Shown here in pieces: positions 1 to 7,854 of a DNA stretch of 64,000 bases; the first letter of the stretch is position 1; each line of letters starts with the position of its first letter. Source of the DNA: Bacillus luti. GTDB lineage: Bacteria > Bacillota > Bacilli > Bacillales > Bacillaceae_G. The position numbers and the translations under genes are program-made. The stretch lies in assembly GCF_001884105.1 (NCBI RefSeq), contig NZ_MACI01000078.1, positions 1 through 64,000 of the forward strand, written 5' to 3'. The notes below the pieces were generated by a model, which saw only the letters and a program-made list of their open reading frames with translations, made no database searches and was not told the origin of the DNA.

Positions 1-300
1 CTCTTTCTGTTCTTCTTTAGGTTTTAATTTCTCTTTTTCCAATTTCTTCTGATAGGCAAGAAGTTGTGTGTCGTTCATCTTACCAATATTTTTATGAATA
101 TTATCCAGAACTTCTTTTTGCAAAGGTTGCAACTCTTTTTCTTGTGTTAATCCAGTGTACACCTGGCGTATATAAAAGTTTGTGGTGTTGTACATATTCT
201 TAGCATTATGACAAGATTCTTGAAAATAAGAATACATACGATGCCCTTTTTTAATCCAAATTTGAAGAGTTTTATAGTTTGATGGATTTTCCTTTGTCAT
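1..300 (-). CDS. tnpB: IS200/IS605-family TnpB (OrfB), N-terminal part, cut by window edge
   Basis: The minus strand from ATG at 300, behind GGAGGTGAATAAA, reads 100 codons without a stop to the window edge. The peptide begins MTKENPSNYKTLQIWIKKGH and continues through a helical, lysine-rich stretch (TNFYIRQVYTGLTQEKELQP). I recognise this N-terminus from OrfB/TnpB proteins of Bacillus IS605-family elements. Intact family members are RNA-guided nucleases with a split RuvC domain and a C-terminal zinc finger; all of that lies left of the window, so intactness is unknown. It follows flagellin on the same strand but sits behind two hairpins, so it is probably transcribed separately. Confidence 0.75.
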   Translation of the reverse strand, partial: MTKENPSNYKTLQIWIKKGHRMYSYFQESCHNAKNMYNTTNFYIRQVYTGLTQEKELQPLQKEVLDNIHKNIGKMNDTQLLAYQKKLEKEKLKPKEEQKE

Positions 301-339
301 TTTATTCACCTCCTTGTTAAGGATATTATAGCAAAAAAA

Positions 340-360
340 AACGGAACGTATGTTTCCGTT
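340..360 (-). terminator. Hairpin terminator between the IS end and tnpB
   Basis: AACGGAA at 340-346 pairs with TTCCGTT at 354-360, with A and T tracts on both sides, so it can work in either direction. It lies upstream of the tnpB start, where it would block read-through transcription entering from outside the element. Confidence 0.55.
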
Positions 361-400
361 TTTTTTCTTGGAAATAAAATATTTCTTTCGATTCACCTCG

Positions 401-426
401 CCACCTTCACTTACGTTTAGAGGTGG
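401..426. mobile_element. Candidate left-end hairpin of the IS200/IS605-type element
   Basis: CCACCT at 401-406 pairs with AGGTGG at 421-426 around a 14-base loop, some 100 bases upstream of tnpB. IS200/IS605 elements have no terminal inverted repeats; they end in subterminal imperfect hairpins that the TnpA transposase recognises. Position and form fit a left end. The exact boundary cannot be set from one copy, but it should lie between here and the flagellin terminator at 454-487. Confidence 0.4.
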
Positions 427-453
427 GAGTCCTCTCGAAAGGCATGATAGAAA

Positions 454-487
454 AAATAAACCTCTCTGCAAGCAGAGAGGTTTATTT
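454..487 (-). terminator. Flagellin terminator
   Basis: The arms 454-469 and 472-487 are perfect 16-base complements (core CCTCTC/GAGAGG). On the minus strand they are followed by a run of T. The hairpin starts 22 bases after the flagellin stop codon. Confidence 0.85.
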
Positions 488-508
488 CATGAAACTAACT
501 CAAATGGC

Positions 509-1918
509 TTATTGTAATAATTTAGAAACCATTTGTGGAGTTTGGTTCGCTTGAGAAAGCATGCTGATACCAGCTTCGTTCAAGATTTTGAACTTAGTCA
601 TCTCAGACATTTCTTTCGCCATATCAGCGTCTTCTACTTGAGAAGCAGCAGATGCCATACTAGATTGTTGGCTCTTTAGGTTGTTTACGTTAAAGTCTAG
701 ACGGTTTAATGTAGAACCTAGAGTTGCACGGTTAGAAGCAAGAGTTTCTAATGCAGCATCGATTGCTTTAACTGCAGCAGATGCATTTCCAGTACCACCA
801 GTAGCTCCACTAGTAGAATTACCTTCAATAGCAGCTTTAAACATAGCGCCAATTGCACGAGCAGCTTCTAGAGTATTACCAGAACCATCTACTTTTTGGA
901 AGTTGTCAATAGCAGTGGAGATTTTTGCGACATCATCTTGATTCATAGCACCTTTAACTGCGTTGAATGTAGTTACAAATGTATTCATTTTACTTGTTCT
1001 GTCAGCAGGGTTTAGACCACTGCCAGCAGTAGTATTTAAATCCTCTAAAGCTTTTGCAGCTGCTTCTGCACCACTAACTTGTCCTGTTGTAACTGCAGGG
1101 GCAAACTTATCAAATACAGTATTAATATTTTTTGCATTTTCTAATGTATTGCTAGCTTCAAATTTTTCGATGGCAGCTTCAAGTTTTGCAACATCATCTT
1201 TATTATAATTTGCTTTAATACCTTCAAAACCAGCTTTGAAAGCGTCAACAGCAGTTGTTCTTTGAGATTCAGATTTACCTGTAGTACCAGCATCTAAAGC
1301 TTCAATTGCATCAGCTAAACCTTCTACAGCAGCAGTATCATCAACGCCAGTTAATTTAGTACCGCTACCAGCAGCAGTACCAGCATCAGCAATAGTTAAA
1401 CCATTAATTTTTAAAGCAGTTGTAGAAGTATCTGATAAGTTAATTTGGATTTGTTTAGATTTATCGAATGAATCTAATGTTTGAATTGCGATAGATTTAT
1501 TAGAACCATCTAAAAGTTTTTTATCGTTAAATTCTGTGTTTTTAGAGATATAATCAATTTGTTCTTTTAATGCAGCGAATTCTTTATCTAATGCACCTTG
1601 GTTTTTATCTGTATTCGTACCATTTGCAGATTGGTTAGCAAGGTCACGCATACGAAGTAAGATGTTAGATACTGAGTTCATTGCTGAGTCAGCTGTACGG
1701 ATTAAAGAAATACCGTCTTGTGTATTGTTAGCTGCAACACCTAATCCGCTTTCACGTGCACGCATACGAGTTGCGATTGCAAGACCTGCTGCATCGTCAG
1801 AAGCGTTGTTGATACGTTTACCGCTTGATAAACGATCCATTGAGTTACTCATTTTTGCTTGGTTTTGGCGCATGTACTCTTGAGTACGCATGCTATTAAT
1901 ATTTGTATTAATTCTCAT
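509..1918 (-). CDS. Flagellin
   Basis: The structural subunit of the flagellar filament, exported by the type III apparatus encoded next door. The open frame starts at 1933, but the GGGGG at that point is the ribosome binding site for the ATG at 1918, which gives the standard N-terminus MRINTNINSMRTQEYMRQNQ (469 aa). The conserved D0/D1 regions occupy about residues 1-140 and 390-469, ending in QMVSKLLQ. The central variable region, about 196-366, holds two diverged copies of an 80-residue unit sharing DDVAK..AI..F and NTLE.A..I. The gene is monocistronic, with its own promoter and terminator, and is divergent from the transglycosylase operon. B. cereus group strains often have several flagellin copies; only one lies here. 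Confidence 0.95.
   Translation of the reverse strand: MRINTNINSMRTQEYMRQNQAKMSNSMDRLSSGKRINNASDDAAGLAIATRMRARESGLGVAANNTQDGISLIRTADSAMNSVSNILLRMRDLANQSANGTNTDKNQGALDKEFAALKEQIDYISKNTEFNDKKLLDGSNKSIAIQTLDSFDKSKQIQINLSDTSTTALKINGLTIADAGTAAGSGTKLTGVDDTAAVEGLADAIEALDAGTTGKSESQRTTAVDAFKAGFEGIKANYNKDDVAKLEAAIEKFEASNTLENAKNINTVFDKFAPAVTTGQVSGAEAAAKALEDLNTTAGSGLNPADRTSKMNTFVTTFNAVKGAMNQDDVAKISTAIDNFQKVDGSGNTLEAARAIGAMFKAAIEGNSTSGATGGTGNASAAVKAIDAALETLASNRATLGSTLNRLDFNVNNLKSQQSSMASAASQVEDADMAKEMSEMTKFKILNEAGISMLSQANQTPQMVSKLLQ
821..1333 (-). repeat. Two diverged tandem copies of an ~80-residue unit inside flagellin
   Basis: The translated segments at 1333-1094 and 1066-821 align by eye. Shared blocks are a helix ending ALD/LED, then DDVAKLEAAIEKF against DDVAKISTAIDNF, then NTLENAKNINTVFDKF against NTLEAARAIGAMFKAA. 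The DNA has diverged, so the duplication is not recent. It enlarges the surface-exposed D2/D3 part of the subunit. Confidence 0.7.
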
Positions 1919-1998
1919 ATTTAGAACCCCCATTTTTTGATTTTGATTTTTCTGTGAATTTCTAAACGGTAATATACAAAAAAATCAATTTCGAATTT

Positions 1999-2027
1999 AT
2001 TGTAATCCTTGCTATATCAAGTGTCAA
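1999..2027 (-). promoter_or_regulatory. Sigma-A promoter of the flagellin gene
   Basis: On the minus strand TTGACA (2027-2022), a 17-base spacer and TACAAT (2004-1999) form a near-perfect sigma-A promoter. This predicts a leader of about 75 bases before the ATG at 1918. No sigma-D-type promoter (TAAA with GCCGATAA) is visible. Confidence 0.8.
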
Positions 2028-2163
2028 CTTAAAATTTGAATTAATAAATATAAAAAAATAACAGTTTAACAATTTAGTTGTTTTTTTATTACAAAGGATT
2101 ATTGCAAACTTTTAAAAAAAACTCTAATATTAGAATATCTTTGTTTACCGAAAAGGTGATATT

Positions 2164-2943
2164 ATGGTAGTTGGAAATGTAGTAAAAGAAGTGCTTGCAT
2201 ATAAAAAAGGACAATTTCAGCAAAAGTTAAGTAGTCCGCAGGCGTTCGTTAGTAGTCGTTTTCAAGAGAAGTTGCAGAGCGAACCTGCGAAGGAGACGAA
2301 AGCTACTAGTCAGCCGGAAAAAGTAGAAGATATGAGTAAGCCGGTACAATCTACGAAAATAGAAACGCTCGTTAATACAGGTGATTCTAGTAAAGTAGAG
2401 GAAGCAAGTAAGCCTGAAGAAAAGTCTGAAACGAAGAAAGTAGATGAAGTGCAAGTTGCGCAAAAAGAGTTTGAACGACGCTTCCCAGAAGCCAAAAATG
2501 AGGCTGTCGATACGTGGGGATTAACTAATAAATATAATATTCAGAAAATACGTTCTTCAAATGAAGGGAAGTATGAGGATATTATTGATCGCGTTAGTCG
2601 TACATACGGAATTCCGAAAACGTTAATTCAAAAAATGATTGAAGTTGAGTCTAATTTTAATCCGAAAACGGTATCACATGCAGGGGCGATGGGGCTTATG
2701 CAACTTATGCCAGCGAATGTGAAGGAGATGGGTGTGAAGAATCCATTTTCACCAGCTGAAAGTATTGAAGGCGGCGTGAAAGAGTTAAGCGGTTATTTAA
2801 AGAAACATAACGGTGATCTTGTTCTTGCGCTTGCGTCTTATAATGCTGGTCCTGGTAATGTGAGAAAGTACGGAGGCGTACCGCCATTTAAAGAAACGCA
2901 AGGATATATTAAAAAAATATTGAATATCGATGTTTCAAAATAA
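2164..2943 (+). CDS. Lytic transglycosylase (SLT domain) of the flagellar cluster
   Basis: Cleaves peptidoglycan glycan strands, probably to let the flagellar rod pass. The C-terminal half (about 135-255) is a Goose-lysozyme-like SLT domain: the catalytic glutamate is in EVESNFNP (about residue 162), followed by GAMGLMQLMP and LASYNAGPGNVRKYGG. The N-terminal 110 residues are polar and charged, rich in E, K and S, without a clear signal peptide, so export may go through the flagellar apparatus or another route. AAAGGTGAT precedes the ATG. It opens the plus-strand flagellar run and is divergent from flagellin. Confidence 0.9.
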   Translation: MVVGNVVKEVLAYKKGQFQQKLSSPQAFVSSRFQEKLQSEPAKETKATSQPEKVEDMSKPVQSTKIETLVNTGDSSKVEEASKPEEKSETKKVDEVQVAQKEFERRFPEAKNEAVDTWGLTNKYNIQKIRSSNEGKYEDIIDRVSRTYGIPKTLIQKMIEVESNFNPKTVSHAGAMGLMQLMPANVKEMGVKNPFSPAESIEGGVKELSGYLKKHNGDLVLALASYNAGPGNVRKYGGVPPFKETQGYIKKILNIDVSK

Positions 2944-3004
2944 GGAACTTCATTATATATAAAATAGAAAATTTTTGTGAACACGATATGGGAGTGGGCT
3001 AGGT

Positions 3005-3229
3005 TTGAAATTACAAGATGATATTCCGTTAACAATTTATTTTGAAATCGGAAATACGAAAAAGAAAATTGAAGATCTGCTTCATATTACGAAGGGTACA
3101 TTGTATCGTCTTGAAAATTCAACGAAAAATACGGTGCGTATTATGCTTGAGAATGAAGAGATTGGAACCGGAAAGATTTTGACGAAGAATGGGAAGATGT
3201 ACGTTGAAATCGTTGAATTGAAAAGGTAG
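3005..3229 (+). CDS. Small SPOA-domain protein, FliN/FliM C-terminus-like
   Basis: A 74-aa protein starting at TTG behind GGGAGTGGG. It looks like a lone SPOA (FliN/FliM C-terminal) domain: LTIYFEIGNTKKKIEDLLHI, an NTVRIMLENEEIGTGKI strand pair, and a final MYVEIVEL strand. SPOA domains build the C-ring of the flagellar motor and the sorting platform of type III systems. The gene directly precedes fliM with 14 bases between, so it is probably a C-ring component or FliM/FliN partner. It is shorter than normal FliN, and a separate FliN follows fliM. Confidence 0.7.
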   Translation: MKLQDDIPLTIYFEIGNTKKKIEDLLHITKGTLYRLENSTKNTVRIMLENEEIGTGKILTKNGKMYVEIVELKR

Positions 3230-3243
3230 GGAAGGGGATTTTC

Positions 3244-4230
3244 ATGAGTGGCGATAAATTAAGCCAAGAACAAATTGATGCCCTGCTGAAGGCGGTGAAT
3301 GAAGGCGAGGAAATGCCAGCTTTCGCACAAGGAGCAGGGAAGCAAGATAAATTTCAAGAGTATGATTTTAATAGACCGGAAAAATTCGGTGTTGAGCATT
3401 TACGTAGTTTGCAAGCGATTGCTTCTACGTTTGGTAAACAGACGTCACAAGCGCTTTCCGCTCGTATGCGTATTCCCATTGAACTAGAGCCGTCGACTGT
3501 TGAGCAAGTTCCATTTACGAGTGAATATGTGGAGAAAATGCCGAAAGATTATTATTTATATTGCGTGATTGATCTTGGGCTTCCAGAGCTTGGAGAAATT
3601 GTTGTTGAGATTGATTTAGCATTTGTCATTTATATTCATGAGTGTTGGCTTGGCGGAGATAGTAAGCGTACGTTTACGATGCGTAGACCGCTTACTGCAT
3701 TTGAGTTTTTAACACTTGATAATATATTCGCTCTTATTTGTAAAAATTTAGAACAATCGTTTGAAAGCGTTGTTGCGATTAAACCGACATTTGTAACGAC
3801 AGAAACGGATCCAAATGCACTTAAAATTACGACGGCGAGCGATATTATTTCATTGCTGAACGTAAATATGAAAACGGATTTTTGGAATACGACGGTTCGT
3901 ATCGGGATTCCGTTTTTATCTGTTGAAGAGATAATGGATAAGTTAACGTCTGAAAATATTGTCGAACATTCTTCGGATAAGCGTAAAAGGTATACGTCTG
4001 AAGTGGAAGTGAAAGTAAATCAACTGTATAAACCTGTTCACGTTGCGATTGGTGAGCAGAAGATGACAATGGGTGAGATTGAGCAAATTGAAGAAGGCGA
4101 TATTATTCCGCTGCATACGAAAGTTTCGGATCAATTACGCGGTTATGTCGATGGAAAACATAAATTTAATTGTTTTATCGGGAAAGATGGAACGCGTAAG
4201 GCGCTTCTATTTAAAAGTTTTGTAGAGTAG
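3244..4230 (+). CDS. fliM: Flagellar motor switch protein FliM
   Basis: The C-ring protein that receives CheY-P and switches rotation. The N-terminus has the CheY-binding LSQEQIDALL motif at about residues 6-15. A CheC-like middle domain (about 45-235) and a C-terminal SPOA domain (about 250-325, VKVNQLYKPVHVAIGEQ) follow. Length (328 aa) is normal. The ribosome binding site is AAGGGGATTTTC before ATG. It sits between the small SPOA gene and fliN with short gaps, indicating one transcript. Confidence 0.93.
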   Translation: MSGDKLSQEQIDALLKAVNEGEEMPAFAQGAGKQDKFQEYDFNRPEKFGVEHLRSLQAIASTFGKQTSQALSARMRIPIELEPSTVEQVPFTSEYVEKMPKDYYLYCVIDLGLPELGEIVVEIDLAFVIYIHECWLGGDSKRTFTMRRPLTAFEFLTLDNIFALICKNLEQSFESVVAIKPTFVTTETDPNALKITTASDIISLLNVNMKTDFWNTTVRIGIPFLSVEEIMDKLTSENIVEHSSDKRKRYTSEVEVKVNQLYKPVHVAIGEQKMTMGEIEQIEEGDIIPLHTKVSDQLRGYVDGKHKFNCFIGKDGTRKALLFKSFVE

Positions 4231-4240
4231 GAGGGTCTAT

Positions 4241-4600
4241 ATGAAGCATGAAGTATCTCCTGTGTCATTAATGGGGTTAGAAGAATTTGTAGGAAAGCGA
4301 AATGAAGCAGGTAAAGCACATATTGATACTGTTTCAGATATTTCGATTGATTTAGGTGTAAAGCTTGGGAAGTCATCTATTACACTTGGTGACGTGAAGC
4401 AATTAAAAGTTGGCGATGTTCTTGAAGTAGAGAAAAACTTAGGACATAAAGTAGATGTGTATTTAAGTAATATGAAAGTCGGCATTGGTGAAGCAATCGT
4501 AATGGATGAGAAGTTTGGCATTATTATTTCTGAAATTGAAGCTGACAAGAAACAAGCTGCGCTTATGAAAGCGCAAAGGCAAATGCAAGATAAAGAGTAG
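4241..4600 (+). CDS. fliN: Flagellar motor switch protein FliN
   Basis: A 119-aa protein with one C-terminal SPOA domain (about 30-100): ISIDLGVKLGKSSITLGDVK followed by LKVGDVLEVEKNLGHKVDVY. This is the typical FliN form rather than the longer FliY of B. subtilis with its CheC-like domain. Ten bases separate it from fliM. With FliM and the 74-aa SPOA protein it would form the switch complex. Confidence 0.9.
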   Translation: MKHEVSPVSLMGLEEFVGKRNEAGKAHIDTVSDISIDLGVKLGKSSITLGDVKQLKVGDVLEVEKNLGHKVDVYLSNMKVGIGEAIVMDEKFGIIISEIEADKKQAALMKAQRQMQDKE

Positions 4601-4612
4601 AGGAGGAGTCAT

Positions 4613-4933
4613 ATGTCGTATATGACGACCTTATTTCAAGTCGTTTTACTGTTTGGTGCGCTCGGTTATGGTGCATATTATATGACGAAAAAGACGCGCA
4701 AACAGCAATTTTTTAAGCAAGGTGAAAATGGCCATATTCAAGTGAAAGACGGCGTGTATTTAAATCATCAAACGAGCGCCTTTTTGTTTGAAGTGGACGG
4801 AAAGCAAGTATTCACTGTTATTAGTAATAACGGTGTACAATCTGTGCAATTAACAGGAACAGGAAATCAGTTTCAACAAGCGCTAGAAGATGCGGTGAAG
4901 AGTGAAACGAAAAAAGTAGAGGATCCATCATGA
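4613..4933 (+). CDS. FliO-like flagellar membrane protein
   Basis: A 106-aa protein with one transmembrane segment near the N-terminus (about 5-24), a basic KKTRKQQ stretch just after it, and a small soluble domain. It lies between fliN and fliP, the usual place of fliO, and its stop overlaps the fliP start (ATGA). FliO assists assembly of FliP in the export gate. Sequence conservation in FliO is weak, so this call rests mainly on position, topology and size. Confidence 0.65.
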   Translation: MSYMTTLFQVVLLFGALGYGAYYMTKKTRKQQFFKQGENGHIQVKDGVYLNHQTSAFLFEVDGKQVFTVISNNGVQSVQLTGTGNQFQQALEDAVKSETKKVEDPS

Positions 4934-5688
4934 GAATAAAGAAACAGTTATCGTTATGTACCGCTATTTTCGTATTTTCTATTATTTTTTCATTTGTTTT
5001 TGTAAATCCAGCGTATGCAGCCCCGAACGGTTTTATTAATTTTGAAAATGGAAAAGAGTTTACGAGTAATTCCAGTGTACAGTTATTTGCACTTGTTACT
5101 CTTTTATCATTATCTTCTTCTATCGTTCTATTATTTACACATTTTACTTATTTTATGATCGTTCTTGGCATTACACGTCAAGGACTTGGGGTAATGAATT
5201 TACCGCCGAACCAAGTACTTGTTGGACTTGCTTTATTTTTATCACTTTTTACAATGCAGCCTGTACTTGGACAGTTAAAGAGTGATGTGTGGGATCCGAT
5301 GACGAAAGAGCAAATAACAGTAAGTCAAGCTGCGGAGACGACAGCACCTATTATGAAAGATTATATGTCGAAGCATACGTATAAGCATGATTTAAAAATG
5401 ATGCTGAAAGTGCGCGGAGAAGAATTGCCGAAAGATTTGAAAGACCTTTCCTTATTTACGCTCGTACCATCCTTTACGTTAACACAAATTCAAAAAGGAT
5501 TATTAACGGGGATGTTCATTTATTTAGCGTTTGTATTTATAGATTTAATTATTAGTACACTTTTAATGTACCTTGGGATGATGATGGTACCGCCGATGAT
5601 TTTAAGTTTACCGTTCAAAATACTCGTTTTCGTATATTTAGGTGGATATACAAAAATCGTCGACATTATGTTTAAAACGGTCGCCTGA
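4930..5688 (+). CDS. fliP: Flagellar export gate protein FliP
   Basis: Forms the pentameric core of the flagellar type III export gate. It has a cleavable-looking signal peptide (about 1-30, ending NPAYA), then membrane segments with family motifs TRQGLGVMNLPPNQVLVGLA, an extracytoplasmic loop, and a C-terminal pair including GMMMVPPMILSLPFKILVF. Length (252 aa) is normal. It overlaps the FliO-like gene by 4 bases. Confidence 0.95.
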   Translation: MRIKKQLSLCTAIFVFSIIFSFVFVNPAYAAPNGFINFENGKEFTSNSSVQLFALVTLLSLSSSIVLLFTHFTYFMIVLGITRQGLGVMNLPPNQVLVGLALFLSLFTMQPVLGQLKSDVWDPMTKEQITVSQAAETTAPIMKDYMSKHTYKHDLKMMLKVRGEELPKDLKDLSLFTLVPSFTLTQIQKGLLTGMFIYLAFVFIDLIISTLLMYLGMMMVPPMILSLPFKILVFVYLGGYTKIVDIMFKTVA

Positions 5689-5721
5689 AGCGTTTGATGC
5701 TATGTGATAGGAGTCATATAA

Positions 5722-5997
5722 ATGAATACGTCACCAATTATAGATATTTTTCAAACCTTTTTTTATAAAGGGGTTATGATTTTAATGCCGGTTGCCGGCG
5801 TTAGTATGATCGTCGTTATTATTATCGCTGTCATTATGGCGATGATGCAAATTCAAGAGCAAACGCTGACGTTTTTACCGAAAATGGCGAGTATTGTGCT
5901 CGTTATTATCATTTTAGGTCCGTGGATGTTTCAAGAGTTAACGATGCTCATTTTAGATTTATTTGATAAAATTCCATCGCTATTGCGTTCGTACTAA
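5722..5997 (+). CDS. fliQ: Flagellar export protein FliQ
   Basis: A 91-aa protein with two long transmembrane segments (about 17-42 and 52-75), the FliQ form. It wraps the FliP/FliR core of the export gate. Gene order fliP-fliQ-fliR is standard. GATAGGAG precedes the ATG. Confidence 0.9.
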   Translation: MNTSPIIDIFQTFFYKGVMILMPVAGVSMIVVIIIAVIMAMMQIQEQTLTFLPKMASIVLVIIILGPWMFQELTMLILDLFDKIPSLLRSY

Positions 5998-6012
5998 GAT
6001 AGGTGAATTGAA

Positions 6013-6774
6013 ATGAATATGGAATTATGGGCGGCGACGTTTTTTGCGTTTTGCCGCATTACTTCATTTTTATATTTTTTACCGTTTTTCTCAGGTCGAT
6101 CGATTCCAGCAATGGCAAAGGTTACATTTGGACTTGGTCTTTCTATTACAGTTGCGGATCAAGTGGATGTTTCTCACATAAAGACAGTTTGGGATGTAGC
6201 CGCTTATGCAGGAACGCAAATTGTAATTGGATTATCTCTTGCGAAAATTGTAGAAATGCTATGGAACATTCCAAAAATGGCCGGGCATATTTTAGACTTT
6301 GATATCGGTTTATCACAAGCAAGTTTGTTTGATGTGAATGCAGGATCGCAGTCTACTTTACTATCAACCATTTTTGACATATTTTTTCTCATTATTTTTA
6401 TTTCACTTGGCGGCATTAATTATTTCGTTGCCACGATTTTAAAGTCGTTTCAATATACAGAGGCGATTTCAAAATTGCTGACGACTAGTTTTTTAGATAG
6501 TCTACTCGCAACGTTATTATTTGCGATTACATCAGCGGTTGAAATTGCTCTTCCGCTTATGGGGAGTTTATTCATCATTAACTTTGTTCTTATTTTAATC
6601 GCAAAAAACGCTCCGCAATTAAATGTTTTTATGAATGCGTATGTCATTAAAATTACGTGTGGTATTTTGTTTATTGCGATGAGTGTACCGATGCTCGGCT
6701 ATGTATTTAAAAATATGACAGATGTATTACTTGAGGAATATATGAAACTATTTAACTTTTTCTTAACGAAGTAG
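6013..6774 (+). CDS. fliR: Flagellar export gate protein FliR
   Basis: A 253-aa membrane protein with about six hydrophobic segments and the FliR N-terminal pattern AATFFAFCRITSFLYFLPFF. It completes the FliP5-Q4-R1 export gate. Only 15 bases separate it from fliQ. The C-terminal part contains the P-rich GILFIAMSVPMLGYVF segment common to the family. Confidence 0.93.
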   Translation: MNMELWAATFFAFCRITSFLYFLPFFSGRSIPAMAKVTFGLGLSITVADQVDVSHIKTVWDVAAYAGTQIVIGLSLAKIVEMLWNIPKMAGHILDFDIGLSQASLFDVNAGSQSTLLSTIFDIFFLIIFISLGGINYFVATILKSFQYTEAISKLLTTSFLDSLLATLLFAITSAVEIALPLMGSLFIINFVLILIAKNAPQLNVFMNAYVIKITCGILFIAMSVPMLGYVFKNMTDVLLEEYMKLFNFFLTK

Positions 6775-6784
6775 GGGGACGCGT

Positions 6785-7831
6785 ATGGCAAAGGATAATA
6801 AAACTGAAAAGGCCACCCCGCAGAAGCGTAAAAAATCGCGTGAAGAAGGGAATATTGCCCGGAGTAAAGATTTAAATAACTTATTTTCCATTCTCGTATT
6901 AGCAGTTGTCGTGTATTTTTTCGGAGATTGGTTAGGGTTTGAAATTGCAAATTCCGTAGCGGTGCTGTTTGATCAAATTGGGAAAAATACAGATTCGACT
7001 GAGTATTTTTATTTAATGGGGATATTATTACTAAAAGTATCAGCTCCTATATTAATACTCGTATACGCTTTTCATTTATTCAATTATATGATTCAAGTCG
7101 GTTTCTTATTTTCTTCTAAAGTTATTAAGCCGAAAGCGTCACGTATTAATCCGAAAAACTATTTTACGAGACTGTTTAGTCGTAAAAGTTTAGTAGATAT
7201 TTTGAAATCATTGTTTTATATGGGATTAATCGGTTACGTTTCGTACGTTCTCTTTAAAAAGAATTTAGAGACAATTGTAAGTATGATTGGTTTTAACTGG
7301 ACCGCGTCACTTACTGAAATTATTAGGCAAATTAAATTTATCTTTTTAGCTATTTTAATTATTTTAATCGTTCTTTCTATTATTGATTTTATTTATCAAA
7401 AATGGGAGTACGAACAAGATATTAAGATGAAAAAAGAAGAAGTGAAACAAGAGCATAAAGATAATGAAGGGGACCCGCAAGTAAAAGGGAAACGAAAAAA
7501 CTTTATGCACGCCATATTGCAAGGGACAATTGCGAAGAAGATGGATGGCGCAACGTTTATTGTAAATAACCCGACGCACATTTCGGTCGTACTTCGTTAC
7601 AATAAACAAGTTGATGCAGCACCAATTGTCGTTGCAAAAGGGGAAGATGAACTCGCTTTATACATACGAACACTTGCCCGTGAACAAGAAATACCAATGG
7701 TGGAAAATCGTCCACTTGCTCGTTCTTTATATTATCAAGTCGAGGAAGATGAGGCGATTCCAGAAGATTTATACGTAGCTGTAATTGAAGTTATGCGCTA
7801 TTTAATTCAAACGAATGAACTTGAAGTGTAA
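6785..7831 (+). CDS. flhB: Flagellar export switch protein FlhB
   Basis: Controls substrate specificity of flagellar export. The start MAKDNKTEKATPQKRKKSRE is typical (the TEKATPKK element). Four membrane segments span about residues 30-210, followed by a charged cytoplasmic linker. The autocleavage motif NPTH is at about 262-265, with ISVVLRYN after it. Length 348 aa. It follows fliR by 10 bases. Confidence 0.95.
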   Translation: MAKDNKTEKATPQKRKKSREEGNIARSKDLNNLFSILVLAVVVYFFGDWLGFEIANSVAVLFDQIGKNTDSTEYFYLMGILLLKVSAPILILVYAFHLFNYMIQVGFLFSSKVIKPKASRINPKNYFTRLFSRKSLVDILKSLFYMGLIGYVSYVLFKKNLETIVSMIGFNWTASLTEIIRQIKFIFLAILIILIVLSIIDFIYQKWEYEQDIKMKKEEVKQEHKDNEGDPQVKGKRKNFMHAILQGTIAKKMDGATFIVNNPTHISVVLRYNKQVDAAPIVVAKGEDELALYIRTLAREQEIPMVENRPLARSLYYQVEEDEAIPEDLYVAVIEVMRYLIQTNELEV

Positions 7832-7854
7832 TAGCGCGTTTGGAGGAGATCTCT

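Noticed and set aside
681-1883. Three plus-strand open frames inside flagellin
   Set aside because: They are antisense shadows of a clear gene, without ribosome binding sites or recognisable sequence.
1921-2163. MogR-like TTTT-N5-AAAA boxes near the flagellin promoter
   Set aside because: Only a one-mismatch match (near 2110) in very AT-rich sequence; not convincing by eye.
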